Positions 26,892 through 35,855 of a DNA stretch of 64,000 bases are shown in pieces. How positions within the stretch are numbered: position 1 is the stretch's first letter; each line of letters starts with the position of its first letter. Made by a program: the position numbers and the translations under genes. The notes under the pieces are model-generated. The model saw nothing but the letters and a program-made list of their open reading frames with translations, did not search any database and was not told the DNA's origin. Source of the stretch: Betaproteobacteria bacterium LSUCC0117 (lineage in GTDB: Bacteria; Pseudomonadota; Gammaproteobacteria; Burkholderiales; Burkholderiaceae_C); assembly GCA_030441535.1 (NCBI GenBank), contig JAUJFZ010000001.1, forward strand, positions 276,001-340,000, in the 5' to 3' direction.

Positions 26892-27257
26892 TTAGAGTCT
26901 CCAAAGAGCTTGAATGGACCAACCCGCGCACGCCACGAGCCAGACCAAAGTGAACAAATGCAAGGTCAAGCGCAGACCCACCGGCTTAACGTAGTCCATC
27001 CAAATATCGCGCGTGCCGACCCAGACGTGATACAGCAGGGCGAGGATCACGACGAAGGTCAAAACCTTCATCCATTGCGCGGCAAAAATGCCTGCCCACA
27101 CTTCATAGGTGACGGGACCACTGCTGAAGATGACTTGTGCCAGCAAGATGACGGTGAATAACGCCATTAACAGCGCTGTAGCGCGTTGTGCCATCCAGTC
27201 ACGAAGACCGTAGTGCGCGCCTGTCACGACGCGCTTGGAACCAAAATTTACCGACAT
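26892..27257 (-). CDS. sdhD: Succinate dehydrogenase membrane anchor subunit
   Basis: 121 residues with three membrane spans (ALLMALFTVILLAQVIF; WMKVLTFVVILALLYHVWVG; LTLHLFTLVWLVACAGW). The haem-ligand histidine is likely the one in LLYHVWVGTRDI. With SdhC it anchors complex II and forms the quinone site. Confidence 0.93.
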   Translation of the reverse strand: MSVNFGSKRVVTGAHYGLRDWMAQRATALLMALFTVILLAQVIFSSGPVTYEVWAGIFAAQWMKVLTFVVILALLYHVWVGTRDIWMDYVKPVGLRLTLHLFTLVWLVACAGWSIQALWRL

Positions 27258-27281
27258 GAAAAATCCTTGGTGATGAGGTGA

Positions 27282-27713
27282 TCAGTAGACGCCAAAAAGT
27301 TTGGCGCCCAACACAACAGTCAAAACCACCCCTATCGCCAGCGTGGCGATAGCTGATGATTTGCCAAATTCTTTGCTTACGGCATGCGTTGCATCCATGT
27401 AGAGGTGCCGTACACCAGCAACGAAGTGGTGCAAGTAGGCCCAGATCAGTGCGAGGGCGACTAATTTCAGGAACCAACCGGGATAGATGCTCACGCCTTC
27501 CGAGAATGCAGAGGTGAGGTACTCATAAGACAGCTCAGAAGAGATTGATTTATCGAACATCCAAATGATGAAGGGCATGAGGATGAACATCAGTAAGCCG
27601 CTGACGCGATGCAGGATGGAAACCCAACCCGCGGGCGGCAGCCGGTAGGTTGTGAGGTCTTTGAGTGCGTTGATGTTGCGGAACTCGGGCCGCTGCTTCT
27701 TCAACTGGGTCAT
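27282..27713 (-). CDS. sdhC: Succinate dehydrogenase cytochrome b556 subunit
   Basis: 143 residues with three membrane spans. The family motif SILHRVSGLLMFI is present and the haem-ligand histidine region is LHHFVAGVRHLYMD. It is the first gene of the sdhCDABE-gltA series; candidate promoters lie in the 213-base gap before it, downstream of gntR. Confidence 0.95.
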   Translation of the reverse strand: MTQLKKQRPEFRNINALKDLTTYRLPPAGWVSILHRVSGLLMFILMPFIIWMFDKSISSELSYEYLTSAFSEGVSIYPGWFLKLVALALIWAYLHHFVAGVRHLYMDATHAVSKEFGKSSAIATLAIGVVLTVVLGAKLFGVY

Positions 27714-27814
27714 GGTTGGGTGTTTCCTGTGTTTTAAACGCTTCGGTTCGTAACGTTTGGCGCGTGATGATTGCCTGTAACGGGTTTGTAACCACTCACC
27801 AACGTGACGATTCT

Positions 27815-27844
27815 ATTGCAATGCAACATTCATTTCCCTGACAA
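27815..27844 (-). promoter_or_regulatory. Candidate sdhC promoter
   Basis: On the minus strand, TTGTCA (27839-27844) and TGCAAT (27815-27820) are spaced 18 bases. A better -35 (TTGACA, 27881-27886) lies further upstream but lacks a good -10. The gap 27714-27926 holds no gene. No copy of the gntR/mdh palindrome is found here. Confidence 0.3.
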
Positions 27845-27926
27845 CCCTGAACATAGCTGACAGTTTTTGTCGCCGATGTTTGTCAAGGGTCGCGCAGACG
27901 ACTATTGCGCTGTCATCGTTTTGATT

Positions 27927-28733
27927 TCAGTTCAATTCGTTTTTGTAGTGGTGTGTGTCTGTCCTATACAGTGCGCGACGCAGTTCCATCGGCAGGTTGT
28001 TGTAGGTATATGCAATGCGTTCGACATTGAGTAACGGTGTCTGCGTTGCGACATCAAGCAGCGCTGCGGTTTCAGTGTCAGGCGTCGTCGCCTTGATGCG
28101 TTCCTCAGCGCGAACCATCCGAACACCGAATGTCGATTCAAATAGGCTGTACATGGCGCCCGGATAGGAGCTGAGTTGCTCGACCGTTAGCCCTTTGAAG
28201 GGTCCGGCGGGCAGCCACATGTCTTCGCAAATGGTGGGTACACCGCCAAGTCGCAGCACGCGACGCACGTGGATCAGCGGTTCTGCGGTCCGCAGGCCCA
28301 ACAACTTGGCAATCTCCGCAGTCGCGCGCACACGGCGGCACCAAATGATCTGCCGCTCTGCAGGCCCCTCGCTCTGCACCGTACCCACATCGGGGTGTAA
28401 ACGCAGAAAGCGGTACTGCACTTGGTGCTCGGCGTGTGTTGCAACAAATGTTCCCTTACCCTGTTTGCGAACCAGCAGATTTTCAGAGGCGAGTTCATCG
28501 ATGGCTTTACGAACGGTTCCCTGGCTCACGCCAAAGCGGGCGGCAAGGTCGAACTCGCTGGGGATCACGTCGCCGGGTTGCCACTCTGCATTTTGCAGGC
28601 TTTGCAGAATCTGCGCCTTGATTTGCTGGTACAGCGGGCTGAACGCTGGCGCACTCAGGCCACCACTGCCGTCAGCCGCGCTTGATTGGCCAAGCTGGCT
28701 GGCGTTATTGGGGGTGGTGTTTGAGGCGGTCAT
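27927..28733 (-). CDS. GntR family regulator, HutC/UTRA type
   Basis: 268 residues. After a disordered, Ser/Asn-rich N-terminus of about 30 residues comes a winged helix-turn-helix (DVIPSEFDLAARFGVSQGTV, then RKAIDELASENLLVRKQGKG, about residues 55-97). The C-terminal UTRA effector domain (about 115-260) includes EPLIHVRRVLRLGG and LPMELRRALYRTD. It lies between sdhC and the divergent mdh, so control of TCA genes is likely. Its own -10 box abuts the palindrome TCTTATATAAGA, suggesting autoregulation. The effector is unknown; an organic acid would fit. Confidence 0.85.
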   Translation of the reverse strand: MTASNTTPNNASQLGQSSAADGSGGLSAPAFSPLYQQIKAQILQSLQNAEWQPGDVIPSEFDLAARFGVSQGTVRKAIDELASENLLVRKQGKGTFVATHAEHQVQYRFLRLHPDVGTVQSEGPAERQIIWCRRVRATAEIAKLLGLRTAEPLIHVRRVLRLGGVPTICEDMWLPAGPFKGLTVEQLSSYPGAMYSLFESTFGVRMVRAEERIKATTPDTETAALLDVATQTPLLNVERIAYTYNNLPMELRRALYRTDTHHYKNELN

Positions 28734-28791
28734 AAATGTGTTGCGGCAACAGTCGCTCTGCGCATCAAATGCGCTAGCGTGCCAATGCTCA

Positions 28792-28811
28792 AATTATATC
28801 TTATATAAGAC
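28792..28811 (-). promoter_or_regulatory. gntR promoter with palindromic operator
   Basis: The 20-mer GTCTTATATAAGATATAATT is read on the minus strand. It joins a perfect 12-base palindrome TCTTATATAAGA (28799-28810) to a perfect -10 box TATAAT (28793-28798) for gntR. On the other strand the palindrome ends 9 bases before the mdh -35 box. The identical 20-mer occurs at 37151-37170. A repressor bound here would sit in the gntR promoter spacer. The best candidate binder is the adjacent GntR protein (inference). Confidence 0.65.
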
Positions 28812-28819
28812 ACAAGACG

Positions 28820-28848
28820 TTGACTTTTAGGGTTTACCAGAGTACACT
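28820..28848 (+). promoter_or_regulatory. mdh promoter
   Basis: TTGACT (28820-28825), a 17-base spacer and TACACT (28843-28848) form a strong sigma-70 promoter reading into mdh, giving a leader of about 120 bases. The palindrome lies immediately upstream. Confidence 0.75.
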
Positions 28849-28975
28849 CTCGCCCAGTTTTAGGTGGCTTTTTCAGTCCGGAGATCCGTTTGTCCGTGTT
28901 GGTTAGATTGCCGCAAATCCCCAAGCCAAGCCGCCCTCAATTTTTCACCTTTTCAAACTTCACTGGAGTCTCACC

Positions 28976-29962
28976 ATGAGCAAGAAACCCGTTCGCGTTG
29001 CCGTCACTGGCGCTGCTGGCCAGATTGGTTACGCCCTCTTATTCCGTATTGCATCTGGCGAGATGCTTGGCAAGGACCAGCCAGTCATTCTCCAGTTGCT
29101 TGAAATCCCTGATGAAAAGGCACAGAAAGCCCTCAAGGGCGTGATGATGGAGTTGGAGGACTGCGCGTTCCCCTTGCTCGCTGGGATGGAAGCCCACGGC
29201 GACCCCATGACTGCTTTCAAAGACGCGGATTACGCGTTACTCGTCGGCTCACGCCCCCGCGGCCCCGGTATGGAGCGTGCGGAATTGTTGGCCATTAACG
29301 GTGCCATCTTCACGGCACAAGGTAAGGCGCTGAACGCGGTTGCCAGCCGTAACGTGAAGGTGTTGGTGGTGGGCAACCCCGCAAACACCAACGCCTACAT
29401 TGCGATGAAGAGCGCACCTGACTTGAATCCTGCAAACTTTACCGCCATGCTGCGCTTAGACCACAACCGCGCTGCCAGCCAGATCGCGAGTAAGACAGGC
29501 AAAGCCGTCTCTGACATTCAGAAGCTCTGCGTTTGGGGCAACCATTCGCCCACCATGTATGCAGACTACCGCTTCGCAACCATCAACGGCGAGTCTGTCA
29601 AGACCATGATCAACGATCAAGACTGGAACGCCAACGTCTTCCTGCCCACCGTTGGCAAGCGTGGCGCCGCCATCATTGAGGCCCGTGGTTTGAGTTCAGC
29701 CGCATCAGCAGCAAATGCGGCGATTGACCACATGCGAGACTGGGCTCTGGGTACCAACGGCGCATGGGTCACCATGGGCGTGCCGTCAAAGGGTGAGTAC
29801 GGTATCCCAGCAGGCGTGATGTTTGGTTTCCCCGTGACTTGTGCCAACGGCGAATACAAGATCGTTGAAGGTCTCGATATTGACGCTTTCAGCCAGTCTT
29901 GCATCGATAAAACACTCAAAGAGTTGTTGGACGAGCAAGCCGGTGTGGCGCACTTGGTTTAA
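28976..29962 (+). CDS. mdh: Malate dehydrogenase
   Basis: 328 residues. NAD-binding loop VTGAAGQIGYALLFRIASGE; active-site segments are the RLDHNRAASQ region and WGNHSPTMYADYRFA with the catalytic histidine. It interconverts malate and oxaloacetate. It is the first gene of the mdh-CitE-like-acnB series and has its own promoter at 28820-28848. Confidence 0.97.
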   Translation: MSKKPVRVAVTGAAGQIGYALLFRIASGEMLGKDQPVILQLLEIPDEKAQKALKGVMMELEDCAFPLLAGMEAHGDPMTAFKDADYALLVGSRPRGPGMERAELLAINGAIFTAQGKALNAVASRNVKVLVVGNPANTNAYIAMKSAPDLNPANFTAMLRLDHNRAASQIASKTGKAVSDIQKLCVWGNHSPTMYADYRFATINGESVKTMINDQDWNANVFLPTVGKRGAAIIEARGLSSAASAANAAIDHMRDWALGTNGAWVTMGVPSKGEYGIPAGVMFGFPVTCANGEYKIVEGLDIDAFSQSCIDKTLKELLDEQAGVAHLV

Positions 29963-29997
29963 GCCAATCTAGCCTAATCGAACTGAAACAAACCGCC

Positions 29998-31032
29998 GTG
30001 CAGGTCATTACCAGCCAACACCCCCGAAGCATTTTGCTTGGGGCTCAGGCCGCCCAAGCCGGCTTGCCGGTGTGTGATCACTATTGCGGTGTGATGCCAC
30101 GCATGCAAAAGAGTCTCGCTTTGCAGCGTGCGCTCTTTGAGACGCACGGTGCTTGTCTGTTCGATGTAACCCTTGACTGCGAGGATGGCGCCCCGGTGGG
30201 GCAAGAGTTAGCCCATGCGCATGCCATTGCTGCCCTCTTAAACACCCACCAGCCTGCCAAGGACGGTCTGCGGGTGGGGGTGCGGTTTCACGCGACGCAA
30301 AGTGCAGGCGGTCATTTTGAAAATGACGCGCGCATCATCCTAAGCGCCGCCGCCTCTCAAGTGGCCTACGTGATGGTGCCCAAGGTCGAATGCACTGAAG
30401 ATGTGGATTTGGCCTGTGCGGTGATTGATACGGCGCAGGCCTCGCACGAATCAGGCAACGTGTTTCAGCGGCGCCTGATGCCGATACACGTCTTGATTGA
30501 GTCGCCATCTGCTGTCAATCAGGTGCACGCCATTGCCGCGCATCCGCGCGTGCAATCGGTTAGCTTTGGCGTGATGGACTTCATCTCCAGCCACGGCGGT
30601 GCGATCCCTGATTCCGCGATGACGGTTGAGGGGCAATTCAGTCACCCGTTGGTGGTGCGTGCCAAGCTTGAAATCGCCAGCGCGTGCCATGCGGCCGGTA
30701 AAGTACCGTCGCACTGTGTGGTGACCGAGTTTAAAGATGTGGAAGCGCTCAAGGGCGCCGCCAAAAAAGCGGGTGAATTATTTGGCTACACCCGCATGTG
30801 GAGCATCCATCCCGACCAGATTCGTCCCATCATCGATGCGTTTGCCCCAGATGCGTCCGCCGTTGCGCATGCCGGGCGCGTGATTCACGCGGCGATCGCT
30901 GCTGATTGGGCGCCTGTGGCCGTCGATAACCAATTACACGATCGTGCCAGTTACCGCTACTACTGGCACCTGATCGAGCGCGCGCACACCACTGGCGTCG
31001 CGATACCGACCGAATTGCAGCAATTTTTTTAA
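29998..31032 (+). CDS. HpcH/HpaI aldolase, citrate lyase beta-like (CitE) protein
   Basis: 344 residues from GTG 29998, without a clear ribosome binding site. Family features: DVTLDCEDGAPVG (metal-binding acidic residues), the VGVRFHA strand, VMVPKVE, and GVMDFISSHGG. The family cleaves or forms CoA thioesters such as citryl-, malyl- or citramalyl-CoA. No citrate lyase alpha or gamma subunit is present, so it is not citrate lyase. Its position between mdh and acnB points to C4/C5-acid metabolism, for example malyl- or citramalyl-CoA lyase activity (inference). Confidence 0.8.
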   Translation: MQVITSQHPRSILLGAQAAQAGLPVCDHYCGVMPRMQKSLALQRALFETHGACLFDVTLDCEDGAPVGQELAHAHAIAALLNTHQPAKDGLRVGVRFHATQSAGGHFENDARIILSAAASQVAYVMVPKVECTEDVDLACAVIDTAQASHESGNVFQRRLMPIHVLIESPSAVNQVHAIAAHPRVQSVSFGVMDFISSHGGAIPDSAMTVEGQFSHPLVVRAKLEIASACHAAGKVPSHCVVTEFKDVEALKGAAKKAGELFGYTRMWSIHPDQIRPIIDAFAPDASAVAHAGRVIHAAIAADWAPVAVDNQLHDRASYRYYWHLIERAHTTGVAIPTELQQFF

Positions 31033-31044
31033 ACGGAGAACAAC

Positions 31045-33657
31045 ATGACTGACTTTCTTAAAAACTACCAAGCCCATGTTGACGAACGCGCCGCAATGGG
31101 TATTCCTCCCTTGCCCTTGTCCGCAGAGCAAACTGCTGACCTGATTGAATTAATCAAGGCACCACCAGCGGGTCACGACGAAGATTTGGTTGAACTGTTA
31201 TCGCACCGCGTGCCCCCTGGCGTTGATAACGCGGCCAAAGTGAAGGCGAGCTTTTTGTCCGCTGTTGCCCACGGCGATGTTCCTTGCGCGCTGATCTCAG
31301 AGGTCAAAGCCACGCAATTGCTGGGTACGATGCTCGGCGGTTACAACGTGAAGCCTTTGATTGATTTGCTCGACCGCCCTGCAGTTGCAGCAACGGCCGC
31401 TGATGTGCTGAAAAATACGTTGTTGATGTTCGATGCTTTCCATGACGTGGCTGAGAAAGTCAAAGCGGGCAACGCCAGCGCCAAGGCAGTGATGGAGAGC
31501 TGGGCAAATGCCGAGTGGTTCACGAGCCGTCCAAAGGTGGCTGAAAAAATTACTGTGACCGTTTTCAAGGTGCCCGGTGAGACCAATACCGACGACCTGT
31601 CCCCTGCGCCCGATGCATGGAGTCGTCCCGACATCCCATTGCACTATTTGGCGATGCTCAAGAATACCCGTCCGGACGCCGCATTCAAGCCCGAGGAAGA
31701 TGGCAAGCGCGGCCCGATGGCTTTCATCAATGACTTGAAGGCAAAAGGCCATCTCGTGGCCTATGTGGGCGACGTGGTTGGTACGGGCTCATCCCGCAAA
31801 TCGGCGACCAACAGCGTGGTTTGGGCAACGGGTAAAGATATTCCTTATGTGCCCAACAAGCGCTTCGGCGGTGTGACACTGGGCGGAAAAATCGCGCCTA
31901 TCTTCTTCAATACCCAAGAGGATTCTGGCTCGCTGCCCATTGAGGTCAGCGTTGCCAAGCTCGAAATGGGTGATGTGATTGACATCTATCCCTACGCGGG
32001 CAAGATCGAGCGCAATGGTGAAGTTGTTGAGACTTTCAAACTGCGCAGTGAAGTGTTGTTGGACGAGGTGCAAGCGGGTGGTCGTATCAACCTAATCATC
32101 GGTCGTTCATTAACGGCAAAAGCGCGCGAATTCATGGGCCTGCCGGCTACCGACGTGTTCCGCTTGCCGGTTGCGCCTAAAGATACGGGTAAGGGCTTCA
32201 CATTGGCGCAAAAGATGGTCGGTCGTGCCTGCGGTTTCCCCGTCAACAACGGCAACCAACAAGGCGTGCGCCCCGGTACCTATTGCGAGCCCAAGATGAC
32301 CACGGTAGGCTCACAAGATACGACCGGCCCCATGACACGCGATGAATTGAAAGACTTGGCATGCTTGGGCTTTTCAAGCGACTTGGTGATGCAGTCCTTC
32401 TGCCACACCGCGGCATACCCTAAACCTGTTGATGTCAAGACCCACCACGAGCTACCTCAATTCATGAGTGATCGCGGCGGTGTCTCCTTACGTCCCGGTG
32501 ACGGTGTGATTCACTCTTGGTTGAACCGTTTGTTGTTGCCCGATACGGTCGGCACGGGCGGCGACAGCCATACGCGGTTCCCAATTGGTATTTCTTTCCC
32601 CGCGGGCTCTGGCTTGGTCGCATTTGCGGCGGCCACAGGTGTCATGCCACTTGATATGCCCGAAAGCGTGCTGGTGCGCTTCAAAGGCCAGATGCAGCCT
32701 GGCATCACCCTGCGCGACCTCGTGCACGCTATTCCGTACTACGCGATCAAAAAGGGCCTGTTGACGGTCGCTAAGGCGGGTAAGGTCAACGCTTTCTCCG
32801 GTCGCATCATTGAGATCGAGGGCTTGCCGACCTTGAAGGTTGAGCAGGCATTCGAGTTGTCGGACGCCACGGCTGAGCGTTCAGCAGCGGGTTGCACCGT
32901 GAAGCTCGATAAAGAGCCGGTCATTGAATACCTCACCTCCAACATCGTGTTGATGAAAAACATGATCGCTAACGGTTACGAGGATAAGCGCACGCTGCAG
33001 CGTCGCATTGAGGGCATGGAGAAGTGGTTGGAAAACCCCTACTTGTTGGAAGCTGATGCAGATGCCGAATATGCCGAAGTCATCGAAATCGATCTGACCG
33101 ACATCAAAGAGCCCATCGTTTGCTGCCCCAACGATCCCGATGACGCCAAGCTGCTGTCTGAGGTCGCTGGTAATGCGATCGACGAGGTTTTCATTGGTTC
33201 TTGCATGACCAACATTGGTCACTTCCGCGCGGCCTCCAAACTGTTGGAGGGTAAGCGTGACATTCCTGTCAAGCTGTGGGTCGCGCCTCCAACCAAGATG
33301 GATGCTGAAGAGCTGAGCAACGAAGGTCACTACGGTGTCTTTGGCGCGGCGGGTGCCCGTATGGAAATGCCTGGTTGCTCACTGTGCATGGGTAACCAAG
33401 CGCAGGTGCGCGAGGGCGCGACCGTGGTTTCTACCTCGACCCGAAACTTCCCGAACCGGTTGGGTAAAAACGCCAACGTGTACCTGGCGTCTGCCGAGCT
33501 CGCGGCGGTCTGCTCAAAATTGGGCCGTATTCCAACTGTGGCCGAGTACCATGCCGACATGGTGGGGCTCAATAAAGCGGGTGCCGAGGTCTACCGTTAC
33601 ATGAACTTCAACGAGATTGACAGCTACAACGAAAAAGCAAAAACGGTTGACGCCTAA
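31045..33657 (+). CDS. acnB: Aconitate hydratase B / 2-methylisocitrate dehydratase
   Basis: 870 residues, AcnB type: N-terminal HEAT-like domain, then the swivel domain (DVVGTGSSRKSATNS), then the Fe-S catalytic domains. Cluster cysteines are in FIGSCMTNIGHFRAA and MPGCSLCMGNQ. It isomerises citrate to isocitrate and can also act on 2-methylaconitate-derived substrates. A GGAGAA ribosome site precedes ATG 31045. A strong terminator follows. Confidence 0.97.
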   Translation: MTDFLKNYQAHVDERAAMGIPPLPLSAEQTADLIELIKAPPAGHDEDLVELLSHRVPPGVDNAAKVKASFLSAVAHGDVPCALISEVKATQLLGTMLGGYNVKPLIDLLDRPAVAATAADVLKNTLLMFDAFHDVAEKVKAGNASAKAVMESWANAEWFTSRPKVAEKITVTVFKVPGETNTDDLSPAPDAWSRPDIPLHYLAMLKNTRPDAAFKPEEDGKRGPMAFINDLKAKGHLVAYVGDVVGTGSSRKSATNSVVWATGKDIPYVPNKRFGGVTLGGKIAPIFFNTQEDSGSLPIEVSVAKLEMGDVIDIYPYAGKIERNGEVVETFKLRSEVLLDEVQAGGRINLIIGRSLTAKAREFMGLPATDVFRLPVAPKDTGKGFTLAQKMVGRACGFPVNNGNQQGVRPGTYCEPKMTTVGSQDTTGPMTRDELKDLACLGFSSDLVMQSFCHTAAYPKPVDVKTHHELPQFMSDRGGVSLRPGDGVIHSWLNRLLLPDTVGTGGDSHTRFPIGISFPAGSGLVAFAAATGVMPLDMPESVLVRFKGQMQPGITLRDLVHAIPYYAIKKGLLTVAKAGKVNAFSGRIIEIEGLPTLKVEQAFELSDATAERSAAGCTVKLDKEPVIEYLTSNIVLMKNMIANGYEDKRTLQRRIEGMEKWLENPYLLEADADAEYAEVIEIDLTDIKEPIVCCPNDPDDAKLLSEVAGNAIDEVFIGSCMTNIGHFRAASKLLEGKRDIPVKLWVAPPTKMDAEELSNEGHYGVFGAAGARMEMPGCSLCMGNQAQVREGATVVSTSTRNFPNRLGKNANVYLASAELAAVCSKLGRIPTVAEYHADMVGLNKAGAEVYRYMNFNEIDSYNEKAKTVDA

Positions 33658-33678
33658 GTCAAACGGCTAGCTTGTCAG

Positions 33679-33713
33679 GCCTCGCGATTCAATTGAGTTG
33701 CGGGGCTTTTTTT
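33679..33713 (+). terminator. Intrinsic terminator after acnB
   Basis: Stem GCCTCGC/GCGGGGC (33679-33685 with 33700-33706, one G-T pair) is followed by seven T. It ends the mdh-acnB transcript. The next ORF starts only five bases later. Confidence 0.85.
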
Positions 33714-33717
33714 ATCT

Positions 33718-34944
33718 ATGAATTCTTCTAAAAATCCGTTGCAAATTCTCATAGCGGGTGGCGGCATTGGCGGTTTATCCGCCGGAATTGCTTGCGCGGA
33801 TAAAGGCCATTTGGTTCGCCTCTATGAGCGGTCGGCGCGGGTGAGCGAGGCCGGTGCGGGTATTCAGTTGGGACCCAATGCGACGCGCGTGTTGGCTGAC
33901 TGGGGCGTGTTACCGGCGATCAAGGCCATAGCGGTACAGCCCACACATTTGCGTATTCGCGATACGCAGAGTGGTCGCCAACTTGGGCAATTGGCGCTTG
34001 GCGAGCGTGCCGAGCAACGCTATGGTGCGCCCTACCTGACGGTACACCGCGCCGATCTGCACCGTACGTTGTACGCGCACCTCAAACAAAAGACCAATGT
34101 GTTCTTGCATGAAGGTAGAGAGGTCGCGGCCCTGTCCGATGACCTGAATGAGGGTGTGACGGTCGGCTTCACCGACGATCAAATGGTGCAGGGCGATGTG
34201 ATGATCGGTGCAGATGGCTTATGGAGCTGGACTCGCGCCCTGACCTTCGATGATGGGTCGCCGGCCGCAACCGGTCATGTGGCCTACCGGGCGCTGATAC
34301 CGACTGCTGCTTTACCCGAACCGCTCCAGGCGCCAGTGGTGACGGTGTGGTTAGGTCCGCACGTGCACGTTGTGCAATACCCTGTGCGAGGGGGTGACGC
34401 TATGAATGTGGTGCTCATTGCCTCGGGTGAACCATTGGCCGACGCGACCGGCTGGTCAAATGCGGTTGACAGCAAGCGCGTCATGCGCGCTGTCGGTGTG
34501 GCTTGTTCAACGCTGGGTGAGCTGCTAGAGGCCGTAGAGCGTACCGAGCAGGGGTGGATGGCTTGGCAGCTGTTTGATCGCCCGCCCGTGACCGACGCAA
34601 GTGCTTTGTGTCGTGGGCGCATTGCGCTGATGGGCGATGCGGCGCACCCGATGCGTCCGTATCTTGCGCAAGGCGCGGGTATGGCTATTGAGGATGCGCA
34701 GGTATTGGCACAGGTGCTCACCAGTGATCCCGCGATGGTGGGGCACGCGTTGAGGCGCTATGCCCGCCTGCGCCACGAGCGGGTGGCACGTGTTCAGCGC
34801 AAAGCATTAGAAAACGGCGAAATCTTCCATGCGACTGGTTTGAAGCGTTGGGGCCGAGACATCGCCATGCAGCTGCTCGGCTCGCGCTTGCTCGACCAGC
34901 CGTGGTTGTACGGTGAGCGCCTAGTCAGTCACGCGACCCAGTAA
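33718..34944 (+). CDS. FAD-dependent monooxygenase, salicylate/3-hydroxybenzoate hydroxylase-like
   Basis: 408 residues, group A flavin monooxygenase. The three signatures are visible: N-terminal GGGIGGLSAG (FAD), the DG motif GADGLWSWTR, and the GD motif IALMGDAAHPMRPYLAQGAG. The family hydroxylates aromatic rings with NAD(P)H and O2; the substrate cannot be told. The ATG at 33718 starts five bases after the acnB terminator and lacks a ribosome binding site; TTG 33739 is an alternative. Its last 24 bases overlap the 3' end of the convergent argF. It has no catabolic neighbours. Confidence 0.85.
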   Translation: MNSSKNPLQILIAGGGIGGLSAGIACADKGHLVRLYERSARVSEAGAGIQLGPNATRVLADWGVLPAIKAIAVQPTHLRIRDTQSGRQLGQLALGERAEQRYGAPYLTVHRADLHRTLYAHLKQKTNVFLHEGREVAALSDDLNEGVTVGFTDDQMVQGDVMIGADGLWSWTRALTFDDGSPAATGHVAYRALIPTAALPEPLQAPVVTVWLGPHVHVVQYPVRGGDAMNVVLIASGEPLADATGWSNAVDSKRVMRAVGVACSTLGELLEAVERTEQGWMAWQLFDRPPVTDASALCRGRIALMGDAAHPMRPYLAQGAGMAIEDAQVLAQVLTSDPAMVGHALRRYARLRHERVARVQRKALENGEIFHATGLKRWGRDIAMQLLGSRLLDQPWLYGERLVSHATQ

Positions 34945-35838
34945 CAGGTATTCCATCAGCGCCTTTTGGACGTGCAGGCGGTTCTCTGCCTCGTCCCACA
35001 CCACGGACTGTGGACCGTCAATTACATCGGCATCGACCTCTTCACCCCGGTGCGCTGGTAAGCAGTGCATGAACAAGGCATTGGGTTGCGCACGCGCCAT
35101 CATGTCGTTGCTAACGCGCCAGCTGGCGAATGCAGCGCGACGGGCCTCATTCTCTGCCTCATAGCCCATGCTGGTCCAGACATCCGTCGTCACGAGATCG
35201 ACACCCACGCAGGCCTCCGACGGATCCTTAAACGTCTGGTAGCAGGCGTTGTTTTTGACGCCAGCGAGACGCTGGTCGACTTCGTAGCCTCTTGGGGTTG
35301 ACAGGTGAACCGTGAAATCCAAGATGTCAGCGGCCTGCAACCAGGTATTCGCCATGTTGTTGCCATCGCCAACCCACGCCACCTTTTTTCCTGTAATGGG
35401 TCCACGGTGTTCTATGAATGTGAAGATATCGGCAAGTATTTGGCAGGGGTGGTATTCGTTGGTCAAACCGTTGATCACTGGCACCCGTGAATGGGCGGCG
35501 AAGACTTCAATTTTTGTTTGCTCAAACGTGCGGATCATGACGATGTCGGTCATGCGGCTGATCACGCGTGCACTGTCTTCAATTGGCTCTGAACGGCCCA
35601 GTTGGCTATCACCTGTTGTGAGGTGAACCACACTACCACCCAATTGATACATACCCGCCTCAAAGCTCACGCGGGTGCGTGTGCTGGCTTTCTCGAAGAT
35701 GAGCGCCAAGGTACGGTCCGTTAGTGGTTGGTACTTTTCGTATTGTTTGAATCGAGCCTTGATGATGCGCGCGCGTTCAAAAATCCATGCGTACTCATCG
35801 GCAGTTAGGTCACTGAATTGGAGGTAGTGTTTCATCAT
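34921..35838 (-). CDS. argF: Ornithine carbamoyltransferase
   Basis: 305 residues. Carbamoyl-phosphate loop KASTRTRVSFE and the ornithine-site cysteine loop MHCLPAHRGEEV are both present. It makes citrulline from ornithine and carbamoyl phosphate. Two ATGs are adjacent (35838 and 35835); the first fits an AAGG site upstream. It lies 17 bases after argD and its 3' end overlaps the convergent monooxygenase gene. Confidence 0.97.
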   Translation of the reverse strand: MMKHYLQFSDLTADEYAWIFERARIIKARFKQYEKYQPLTDRTLALIFEKASTRTRVSFEAGMYQLGGSVVHLTTGDSQLGRSEPIEDSARVISRMTDIVMIRTFEQTKIEVFAAHSRVPVINGLTNEYHPCQILADIFTFIEHRGPITGKKVAWVGDGNNMANTWLQAADILDFTVHLSTPRGYEVDQRLAGVKNNACYQTFKDPSEACVGVDLVTTDVWTSMGYEAENEARRAAFASWRVSNDMMARAQPNALFMHCLPAHRGEEVDADVIDGPQSVVWDEAENRLHVQKALMEYLLLGRVTD

Positions 35839-35855
35839 TGCTTGCCTTGACGGAC

